From Myxococcales bacterium (GTDB lineage: Bacteria; Myxococcota; UBA727; GCA-2721815): 64,000 nt of DNA. The DNA is taken from NCBI GenBank assembly GCA_002721815.1, contig PBLQ01000001.1:204268-268267 (forward strand), read 5' to 3'. The notes under the pieces were generated by a model. That model had not been told where the DNA came from. It saw only the letters and a list, made by a program, of their open reading frames with translations, and searched no databases. The position numbers were made by a program, and so were the translations under genes. This document shows, piece by piece, positions 53,766 through 61,135 of this stretch; within the stretch, counting starts at the first letter, position 1; each line of letters starts with the position of its first letter.

Positions 53766-54704
53766 ATGCCTTTAATTTTTGCTGTTTTGAGTGTTTTTGG
53801 ACTGCTGTTCTCGAGCCCCCACGCCCATGCCGAAGAAGTCGTGAGCGATGCCAATCGCGAAAAGGCTGCCAATGCCGAAAAGCGCGCCTTTAAACATATT
53901 GAAGGCGAAAAATGGTGCAAAGCCACCAATGCCTTCTTAGACGCCTACGATTACCACGCCGCGGTGGTCTACATTTACACCGCGGCGAAAGCCGCCGAAT
54001 TTGCCAAAGATCGAAAATTGGCACTGCAACTGTCTTTAGAAATGATGGGGAAATTTCCGGGCTCAGACAAACAAGCCGAAGTGAACGAAATGATCCAAGC
54101 CCTTTCTAAGGAGGTCACCAGCCTCGGACCAGGGACCCCTTGCCCAAGAGACAAACAAAAAGAACCTGAACCGGCACCGGCACCTGTTACGCCCGAGCCT
54201 GCCCCACCGGCGCCCCAAGCCGCACCTGAAACACCACCACCCGCCCCGAACCCGCCAGCACCGGTCGCTGCACCAACGGAACCGCAGCCTGAGCCCGCCC
54301 CTGTCGACCCCACGCCCGCGGCGCCCGCAACCGATGAAAAGAGCAATGAAAACGGAAATTTAGCTCGAAAAAGCATCTTTGCGCCCGAGAATGGTGGGGT
54401 GTACATGGGAGTTGGTGTGGCCATGATGGGCTCTGGTGCCATTTTATTGGGCATTACCAGCATGCCCTACAACGAAATGGAACAAGTGAGCGCTGAGCAC
54501 GCCCAAATTAAGCAGCAAATTCAAGCGAACCCGGATAATGATGGCCTTATTTTACAAGGGACCGACTTGCAAAACCAATACAACAGCGCCGCAAGCACCT
54601 TTGACACCTATCTTTATTCAGGAATTTCACTCACGGCAGCCGGTGCTGTTTTCACCGGGCTGGGCCTTTACCTCAAAAGCCTCGAACCGCCCCCAGAGCA
54701 ATAA
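53766..54704 (+). CDS. Exported TPR-like protein with Pro-rich linker and two C-terminal membrane segments
   Basis: The 312-residue protein starts at ATG 53766, GGAG 6 nt upstream. A cleavable signal peptide ends around AHAEE. Residues about 25-120 are helical and TPR-like (KAANAEKRAFKHIEGEKWC ... AAVVYIYTAAKAAEFAK). Residues 130-200 are a Pro/Ala/Glu-rich linker that could cross the peptidoglycan layer. The last 100 residues hold two hydrophobic segments (VYMGVGVAMMGSGAILLGI and LYSGISLTAAGAVFTGLGLYL) separated by a hydrophilic loop of about 55 residues. The same end module appears in the gene at 60143. The next gene is a transmembrane kinase, so a signalling role is possible. Confidence 0.8.
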   Translation: MPLIFAVLSVFGLLFSSPHAHAEEVVSDANREKAANAEKRAFKHIEGEKWCKATNAFLDAYDYHAAVVYIYTAAKAAEFAKDRKLALQLSLEMMGKFPGSDKQAEVNEMIQALSKEVTSLGPGTPCPRDKQKEPEPAPAPVTPEPAPPAPQAAPETPPPAPNPPAPVAAPTEPQPEPAPVDPTPAAPATDEKSNENGNLARKSIFAPENGGVYMGVGVAMMGSGAILLGITSMPYNEMEQVSAEHAQIKQQIQANPDNDGLILQGTDLQNQYNSAASTFDTYLYSGISLTAAGAVFTGLGLYLKSLEPPPEQ

Positions 54705-54742
54705 AAACAAGCCCTTAAATTCTGGGCACCCACGTCCAAATA

Positions 54743-54752
54743 GGGTTATAGT
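54743..54752 (+). promoter_or_regulatory. Candidate -10 element for a leaderless kinase transcript
   Basis: GGGTTATAGT ends 6 nt before the ATG at 54759. With the usual 6-7 nt from -10 to the first transcribed base, the message would start at or next to the A of the ATG. No ribosome-binding site is present upstream. No clear -35 was seen. Confidence 0.4.
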
Positions 54753-54758
54753 ACCTGC

Positions 54759-56462
54759 ATGAGTCCCAACCCCAACAGTTCTCAAGAAGAGCAGCTTCCC
54801 AGAGATTTGGCCGGCGTGTACCGGCTCACCCATTCCATCGGACATGGGGGCATGGGGGTGGTCTATGGCGGCGAGCACTTGGCCTTGCAACGCAAGGTGG
54901 CGGTCAAAATGATGCGCATGGCTTTTGCCGAGAATGCAGACGTTCGCGAGCAAGCCCTCAAACGGTTTTTACGTGAAGCCCGCGCATTGGCATCCGTCGA
55001 TTCCGCCCATGTGGTGCACGTCCACGATTTTGGTCGCAGTGAAAATGATGAATACTACTTGGTCATGGACTACATCGAGGGCGCATCATTACATGACATG
55101 TTGCGGCGCTTCGGAAGATTTCCTCCCGAACTGGCATTGCAAATGGGCATCCAAATCGCCAAAGCCATCGAAGCTGCCCATAAAACCGGTATCATTCATC
55201 GCGATCTCAAACCCAGCAACGTCATGGTGGCCGCCAAAGAAGGCAATGCCTTTTACGCCATCGTCCTGGATTTTGGATTGGCCAAAAGCCTTCAGGGCGA
55301 CGAAACCGTTTTAACCCAAACCGGACATGCCATTGGTACCGCCGACACCATGGCGCCAGAGCAAATCAAAGAAGGGGACGCCGTAGATCATCGTTGTGAC
55401 ATCTACAGCACCGGGGTCATTCTGTACAATCTCACCACGGGCAAACGCCTTTTTGATGCACCTAATTTCACTGCCATGTGCTTTAATCACGTCTACGAAA
55501 AACCCGTCCCCCCCATTCAGCGGGTTGAAAATGCGGGCATTTCTCCGGCCTTTAACGACGTGATCATGAAGTGCCTCGAAAAAGATCCGCAAGACCGTTT
55601 TCAGTCCATGCAAGAGCTGCACGACGCCCTCAAAGCGTTGCCTGACAACAGGCCGGTGAGCGCTGACCTTGCTCAGAAAATGCCCTTGCTCGAAGACACC
55701 CCAAAGCACGTGGGCAGCAAATCCGATGCGGGGCACGACAGCTCGGCGGGTCCAGCCCTCCAAGAAGAGTTTTTCAATGCGGCAACCCTCGACCATGGCA
55801 CCAGCAGCGCTTTTAACGATCCCGGCTCTGTAGATGTCACCGTCCGTCGCAGCCAAAGCAACTGGCCCGTGGATTCCGCCCCGACAAAGCCGCGCGCCCA
55901 AACCCCAACCGTGCCCGATGCGGCCGCATGGACTGAATCAGGGGTTCACCAAACAGCGCCCACTCAAGAAAATGTGTTGATGACTGAAATGGCACCGCCC
56001 CCACAAAAACGTGCATGGTTTTTGCCCACCGTGGTGGTGGTCCTCATCATGGGCGTGGGCGGGTTGCTCTACATGCAAAACCAGCAGATTCAAAATATTG
56101 CGCAACAACAAGCCAATAAACAGCAACCCGACCTCGCTAAAGAAACGCCCAAGCAGCCACCAGCTGATGCGCCAGCACAACCCGAAAAACCGGGAATGAA
56201 AAACACACCCGAACCCCAAAAAACAAAAACCGCCACCGCGAACAAGCCGGCCACCCAAAAGAAAAAATCCAAAAAGAAAGCGCGCCCCAAGCCCGCGCCC
56301 AAACCCGAGAAAAAAGCTGAAGTGCCAGCACCGGCAAAAACCGAGCCTCCTCCCGCTGAGGCCAAGCCAAAGAAAAAAGAAAACCCTTTCATGCGACAGT
56401 TCACCGACGACAAAAAGAAAGAAAAGAAAAAAAATGAGTTTATTCGGCTCAATACCAACTAA
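54759..56462 (+). CDS. Transmembrane Ser/Thr protein kinase
   Basis: The 567-residue kinase domain (about 20-290) has the glycine loop GHGGMGVVYGG, K50 in VAVKMM, catalytic D149 in HRDLKPSN, DFG D171 and MAPEQIKEGDAVDHRCDIYS. The activation-loop end reads GTADTMAPEQ, with Thr where Tyr is common; the core residues are intact. A linker of about 110 residues leads to one transmembrane helix (about 419-438, FLPTVVVVLIMGVGGLLYMQ), after which a Lys/Pro/Ala-rich tail of 110 residues (KKKSKKKARPKPAPKPEKK) would lie in the periplasm and could touch peptidoglycan or the cell surface. The 3' end overlaps the start of the next lipoprotein gene by 29 bp, so the two are co-expressed. Confidence 0.93.
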   Translation: MSPNPNSSQEEQLPRDLAGVYRLTHSIGHGGMGVVYGGEHLALQRKVAVKMMRMAFAENADVREQALKRFLREARALASVDSAHVVHVHDFGRSENDEYYLVMDYIEGASLHDMLRRFGRFPPELALQMGIQIAKAIEAAHKTGIIHRDLKPSNVMVAAKEGNAFYAIVLDFGLAKSLQGDETVLTQTGHAIGTADTMAPEQIKEGDAVDHRCDIYSTGVILYNLTTGKRLFDAPNFTAMCFNHVYEKPVPPIQRVENAGISPAFNDVIMKCLEKDPQDRFQSMQELHDALKALPDNRPVSADLAQKMPLLEDTPKHVGSKSDAGHDSSAGPALQEEFFNAATLDHGTSSAFNDPGSVDVTVRRSQSNWPVDSAPTKPRAQTPTVPDAAAWTESGVHQTAPTQENVLMTEMAPPPQKRAWFLPTVVVVLIMGVGGLLYMQNQQIQNIAQQQANKQQPDLAKETPKQPPADAPAQPEKPGMKNTPEPQKTKTATANKPATQKKKSKKKARPKPAPKPEKKAEVPAPAKTEPPPAEAKPKKKENPFMRQFTDDKKKEKKKNEFIRLNTN

Positions 56463-59400
56463 GTTCTTCTCCCTTTTACTCTTATTTTTCCTTACTGCGT
56501 GCCCCCGGCCATCCCTCGATCCCATCGATGAGGATTTCCTAGAAAACGCTCGAAAAAATGCCAACGCACAAGACGGCGGCACCGGTGATGGCAGCAGCGA
56601 CGGTCAATCCGATGGAAGCATTTTGCAAGACGGCGGCACCGGCGATGGAAGCATTTCACAAGATGCGGGCAGCAGCGATGGCAGCAACGACGGTTCCAGT
56701 GACGGTACGACCACCCATGATGCGGGCAGCAGCGATGGCTCTGGCAACGGCTCAAGTGACGGTACAGCCACCCATGATGCGGGCAGCAGCGATGGCAGTA
56801 ACGACGGCTCCGGTGATGGTACAGCCATCCATGATGCGGGCAGCAGCGATGGCTCTGGCAACGGCTCAAGTGACGGTACCGCCACCCATGATGCGGGCAG
56901 CAGCGATGGCTCTGGTGATGGCAATATAAACGCTGATGCAGGGAGCAGCGATGGCTCTGATGATGGCACGAACACCACTGATGCGGGTGCCTCCAATGGA
57001 GGCGAACCGGTCAACCCATGTGAAGCAGATGATCCACCCTGCGACCCTAACGCCACCTGCACTGCCAACGACAGCGTGACCGGTTTTGAGTGTGCGTGTA
57101 ACGACGGCTACACCGGAGATGGGGCCTCCTGTACCGATGTGAACGAATGTGATCTCGCCTCAGACGATTGCATGGCCAGCCAAACCTGCATTAACACACC
57201 CGGAAGTTTTGAATGCCAATGTAACCCTGGGTTTTACGATGATCCCGATGACGGAATTGGGACTTGTTTTCCCACAAGCGATTGTGAGATCGGTTACGGG
57301 GTGACGGCCGAGCCAACTCAAACCGAAGACACGCAATGCGAGCCTTGTACGCAAGGTGAAACCTATAGCGACGTAGAAGATGACACCAGTCCTTGCATGC
57401 CGGTTACCGGTGTCACCTGCCATGCGAACGCCGATGCAATGCCGGCCACAAGCAGTTCTGATTCCTATTGCCAATGCCAAACAGGCTACACGGGTGATGG
57501 CGAAGCCTCAGGGTCTGGCTGCGAAGATGTGGACGAATGCGACACCGCAAATGGGGGCTGCGAGCAAATCTGCAATAACACGGCTGGCGGTCACACCTGC
57601 AGCTGCACCTCAGGCTACGAACTGGCCAGCGACCAAACCAGCTGCGAAGTTACCGGTACGAGCTGCGAGTCGGGTTACTACTTCGATTCTGAAACCGATA
57701 GTTGCCTCTCCGTACAATGCGACGACCCCAGCGACGCATGCGCCTTATGCAATGCGCACCCAAACTGTAACCAACCCGAATCCTACTTGATCAATGTGGA
57801 TTTCGGACGAAACGAAAAAATAAAGTCCAAAAGAGGACCCGCCGTTAAATGCATGGGCGAAGGGGACTACTGGAATTTGGTGACTCAAGCCAACGTGGGT
57901 AACAATGCGGCGCTTTTAAGTATGACGACCGCCTCCGGTGAGGATTCGGGTGTAACAATGACCGCTCACGATCTCACCACCACCGTCTATACGATGTGCC
58001 CAGAAACCCAAGATGTCATGTATTCCGATGCCATGAGTGGCATCGCCAACAGCGATATGCCATCTGTCATTCAATTTTTCGACTTGCCACCGGGCGTTTG
58101 GGATATTTTTGTATTTACCACCGCCGGGTCAGAACAGCTCGGTCCGACCATGGATTTCAAAAGCAGGTTCGAGATTGTCCTTCAATCCAAAGCCGAAGGT
58201 AATGGTAACGCAGGGCCTGGCCCAGTGATCTACGAATCCAGCAGCCTCTTCATGAACGCGCGTGATGGCGACGCCAGTTCCAGTTGGGTGCAAGATACCA
58301 ACTACTTGCTCTTTGAAGATATTTTGGTGCCCAATGCATACGGGACCAATGTGGTCATGCAGCGAAAAGACTCTGAACAAATCGCGCCACTCATTGCGGG
58401 GCTTCAGCTGGTCTTAAAAGAACCCATAAACAACAATGATGTCGACGGTGATGGTTTTAATGACGATGTGGATTTGTGCCCCGTTGATGCCAGTGACGAA
58501 AACACAGAAGCCCCATGTCTGGGTTCTGGGTTTGATGACCCTTGTGGCAATGGCGAAACCTGCACCGTGATGCTCGATTCTGTCCAGGATGGGTATGACT
58601 CGGCCTGTACAGGCTTCACCCAAAATCCTTGTACAGCGGGAGACACCTGTCCAGAAGTCGGCGCCACCTGCGCTCATGTGCCCATCGGAAACGGAACTTA
58701 CGCCTATCGATGTGTCCATTTGTGTGAGGATGTCCCTCCCCCTGATGACGGTTTCTGCCCTGAGCTTGAGTCTTGTAACGTGGGCATCTCCATGCAAGAG
58801 GGTTTCAGCCATGTTTGCTCAGGTTTCGACACCACCAACACCTGTAACGTCGATACTGATTGCGGTGAAGGGAAAGATTGTGTTGAGATTTCATACAACG
58901 GTGCTTACCAAAAGTACTGTGCGCAATATTGCGAAGAAGGCCCTGGTTGTGACGGTATGGATTGCAGTGAGGACAGCGTGCAAGACCTCGCAGTAGGAGA
59001 TGATTTTGCGTGTGCAATTACAGAAGGTGGGGAGATTCAGTGCTTTGGCGACAACATTGAAACACTCCAAGCAAACTTAGGACAAATCTCAAATTCGAAT
59101 TTTGTCACGATCGATTGCAGCGACGACACGTGTTGTGCGGGCCAACTCAACAATGCAAACTCTGTAGCAGAATATAACATCGAATGCTTTGCGAATATGC
59201 CCTCAACAACTTCACTTACCAGCAATACTGTTTTTCTCAGCTCGGGCCAAACTCTTGAGGAGATTCGGGTGAACGGCAACACCAACGCTCTTTATAAATA
59301 CCGGACGACTGAAGGTGAGGCTGACGACTATGTGGTCGCTTTTATGGGACCGGAGAGCACCAACCTTGAAGAAGAGCCAGCCAACCCCTTGTTCACCGAC

Positions 59401-59946
59401 AGCAAGTCTTTCGATACCAACGCGACCAATGCTTGTTCGGTGAACCAAGAAGGAAATACCGTGCAGACCCTTACCTGCATGGGGATGTCCGACTACGGTG
59501 CGCTTTACAGCGACTGGAGTGGCAATCCCAATAACTCAGTCATGCAAGCGGGGTACTACACTGGCTATGATATCAATGAGGTGGCCCTTGGAGAGGGGAT
59601 TGTCTGTATCGTGGGTGCGCCGGAAAACTCTGTGGATTTACGAACCAAGTGCTGGGGCGGTGATGGGACGAACCTTTACGATGCTCTAGAGGTTCAGCAA
59701 GGTGAGCTCCAAGATATCCGGGTGGCCGGCAACATGCTGTGTGGGAAGGAACCGAGCGAAGGCAACCGGCTGCTTTGTCGCACGATATTTAGCACCGCCG
59801 ATAATTCCACTCACACCCCGTTCCAAAACTTAGAAGTCACCCGTTTTGATCACAACGGAACCGAGGCCTGTGTGGTCACCACGCAAAACGTTGTAGAATG
59901 TAAAACCATTATCTCCGGCGCGGATTTAGGCTGGTCCCAGCCATAA
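56434..59946 (+). CDS. EGF-repeat surface lipoprotein with Asp/Gly/Ser stalk
   Basis: The 1170-residue protein begins at ATG 56434, inside the 3' end of the kinase gene. Lipobox LTAC (Cys23). Residues about 45-190 are a tandem Asp/Gly/Ser stalk. Then come EGF-like domains (CDPNATCTANDSVTGFECACNDG, VNECDLASDDCMASQTCIN, VDECDTANGGCEQICN) with the calcium-binding D-V-N/D-E-C consensus, a cysteine-rich link, a beta-sandwich beginning YLINVDFGRNEKIKS, a thrombospondin type 3-like calcium loop (DVDGDGFNDDVDLCPVD), more cysteine units (C-N-V-D-T-D-C-G-E-G), and a C-terminal RCC1-like region whose units contain DDFACAITEGGEIQCFGDN. No enzyme motif. It is a likely surface recognition protein under the same control as the kinase. 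Confidence 0.87.
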   Translation: MSLFGSIPTKFFSLLLLFFLTACPRPSLDPIDEDFLENARKNANAQDGGTGDGSSDGQSDGSILQDGGTGDGSISQDAGSSDGSNDGSSDGTTTHDAGSSDGSGNGSSDGTATHDAGSSDGSNDGSGDGTAIHDAGSSDGSGNGSSDGTATHDAGSSDGSGDGNINADAGSSDGSDDGTNTTDAGASNGGEPVNPCEADDPPCDPNATCTANDSVTGFECACNDGYTGDGASCTDVNECDLASDDCMASQTCINTPGSFECQCNPGFYDDPDDGIGTCFPTSDCEIGYGVTAEPTQTEDTQCEPCTQGETYSDVEDDTSPCMPVTGVTCHANADAMPATSSSDSYCQCQTGYTGDGEASGSGCEDVDECDTANGGCEQICNNTAGGHTCSCTSGYELASDQTSCEVTGTSCESGYYFDSETDSCLSVQCDDPSDACALCNAHPNCNQPESYLINVDFGRNEKIKSKRGPAVKCMGEGDYWNLVTQANVGNNAALLSMTTASGEDSGVTMTAHDLTTTVYTMCPETQDVMYSDAMSGIANSDMPSVIQFFDLPPGVWDIFVFTTAGSEQLGPTMDFKSRFEIVLQSKAEGNGNAGPGPVIYESSSLFMNARDGDASSSWVQDTNYLLFEDILVPNAYGTNVVMQRKDSEQIAPLIAGLQLVLKEPINNNDVDGDGFNDDVDLCPVDASDENTEAPCLGSGFDDPCGNGETCTVMLDSVQDGYDSACTGFTQNPCTAGDTCPEVGATCAHVPIGNGTYAYRCVHLCEDVPPPDDGFCPELESCNVGISMQEGFSHVCSGFDTTNTCNVDTDCGEGKDCVEISYNGAYQKYCAQYCEEGPGCDGMDCSEDSVQDLAVGDDFACAITEGGEIQCFGDNIETLQANLGQISNSNFVTIDCSDDTCCAGQLNNANSVAEYNIECFANMPSTTSLTSNTVFLSSGQTLEEIRVNGNTNALYKYRTTEGEADDYVVAFMGPESTNLEEEPANPLFTDSKSFDTNATNACSVNQEGNTVQTLTCMGMSDYGALYSDWSGNPNNSVMQAGYYTGYDINEVALGEGIVCIVGAPENSVDLRTKCWGGDGTNLYDALEVQQGELQDIRVAGNMLCGKEPSEGNRLLCRTIFSTADNSTHTPFQNLEVTRFDHNGTEACVVTTQNVVECKTIISGADLGWSQP
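56659..56931 (+). repeat. 57-bp tandem repeats encoding the lipoprotein stalk
   Basis: Four 57-bp units begin at 56659, 56716, 56773 and 56830, with a shortened fifth at 56887. Each encodes 19 residues of the type DAGSSDGSxxGSSDGTxxH. Units 2 and 4 are the most alike. The copy number could change by slippage or recombination without shifting the frame. Confidence 0.85.
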
Positions 59947-60142
59947 AACCGCAAGCCTATGTTTTTAAAGGTTTTTTATTTTTGGTATCCCGACTGTCCC
60001 ACGCGCCCTGTGGGAGGGGAGGCCACGCTCTTTGTATGAAGTCATTTCAGTTCGTTTTCAAAGAATTTTTGGGCTAACACGCTCGTTTTTGACCCAGGCT
60101 TGGGCTATAGTCTGGAGGGAAATTCCCTCAAGGAGGAATGCA

Positions 60143-61063
60143 ATGGGTCGCTTCGGCCTTCACGTATTGAGCTTTTGGCTGGTGGCCCTGTCCGTGGCCC
60201 CTATCAGTCATGCCCAAGAAGAAGAAATACCGCGCGTCTTGCTCATGGATTTAAAAAACAATGGGCTCGATGAAAACTTGGTAAAAACCATCAATTCACT
60301 GCTCACCGTGAACATGACCACCTTTTCTGAGTTCAACGTCATGTCGGGCAACGATGTCAAACAACTGGTGGCGCTGGAAATGGAAAAACAAAACATGGGC
60401 TGCACCGACGACGGCTCATGTTTGGCAGAAATCGCCGGTGCCATGGGCGCCACTTTGGTGATTTTTGGCGATGCGGGCAAAATTGGCAATGTCATGCTCA
60501 TCAACTTGTCGTTGTTTAATGCCGAACTGGGCCGTTCCATGTCACGGGTGTCCATTCAAGCCATCAACCTCGATGAAATCCCCACCAAAATGAGCGCCAG
60601 CCTACAAAAACTCATGAAACCCGTGATGCCCAAAGACACCGCCGTGGCCGCGGCACCGCCCGCACCTGCACCGGCCGCCCCCGTGAAAGAGGCTCCCAAA
60701 AAGGTGGCCAAAGCCGAACCTGCCCCAGCGCCAGTGGCCGAAGCGCCGGCCAAAGAAGCCAAACCCAACTTTCTGTGGCCCATGGTGACAGCTGGCACCG
60801 GATTGGTTCTCACCCTTGGAGGCGGGGCGCTTGTGGCCCCGGCCATGGGTGAAATTCAGGTGATCAACGCCCAAGCCGCGGTGCTCGAAACCGAGAGTGC
60901 TGAAAACGTCAACTGGACCGCTGTTGAAGCTTCACAATCAAAGCTCAATGAAGCCGCCAGTGTTTTTGATACCGGCATCGTGATGGTGGGGGTCGGCCTT
61001 GTAACCGTGACCGCCGGCATGGTTTGGGGCGTCATCGAAAAAAATCGCTTCGCCGAAGAATAA
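60143..61063 (+). CDS. CsgG/TolB-like exported protein with C-terminal membrane module
   Basis: The 306-residue protein starts at ATG 60143 with AGGAGG 6 nt upstream; an ATG at 60138 is out of frame. The signal peptide ends around SHAQ. The mature N-terminal domain (about 25-165: IPRVLLMDLKNNGLDENLVK, then NVMSGNDVKQLVALE, GSCLAEIAGAMGATLVIFG) follows the family of periplasmic proteins common in Myxococcota with a CsgG/TolB-N-like fold. A Pro/Ala/Lys linker (170-225) precedes two hydrophobic segments (PMVTAGTGLVLTLGGGALV and VMVGVGLVTVTAGMVWGV) flanking a loop of about 55 residues, the same end module as in the gene at 53766. Function unknown. Confidence 0.8.
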   Translation: MGRFGLHVLSFWLVALSVAPISHAQEEEIPRVLLMDLKNNGLDENLVKTINSLLTVNMTTFSEFNVMSGNDVKQLVALEMEKQNMGCTDDGSCLAEIAGAMGATLVIFGDAGKIGNVMLINLSLFNAELGRSMSRVSIQAINLDEIPTKMSASLQKLMKPVMPKDTAVAAAPPAPAPAAPVKEAPKKVAKAEPAPAPVAEAPAKEAKPNFLWPMVTAGTGLVLTLGGGALVAPAMGEIQVINAQAAVLETESAENVNWTAVEASQSKLNEAASVFDTGIVMVGVGLVTVTAGMVWGVIEKNRFAEE

Positions 61064-61135
61064 CTCGCACCCTTGGTGATTTCGGCTACAATCTTATCAA
61101 TCGTTGTTTGACCCAATGAAATGAAGGCTATCTGG

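Noticed and set aside
56659..56931. Regular repeats taken as a CRISPR-like array
   Set aside because: Units are contiguous, 57 bp, in frame and coding, with no spacers and no cas genes.
56604..57068. Minus-strand open frame of Pro/Ser/Leu repeats opposite the EGF lipoprotein stalk
   Set aside because: It is the antisense of the 57-bp repeat array with no start signal or domain.
59993..60020. Hairpin TCCCAC/GTGGGA between the EGF lipoprotein and the next gene
   Set aside because: It is followed by G-rich sequence and not by T residues on the plus strand, so no terminator is claimed.
60089..60111. TTGACC followed by TATAGT upstream of the CsgG/TolB-like gene, as a sigma-70 promoter
   Set aside because: The spacer is only 11 bp, too short for a standard -35/-10 pair; the TATAGT may still act as a -10 alone.
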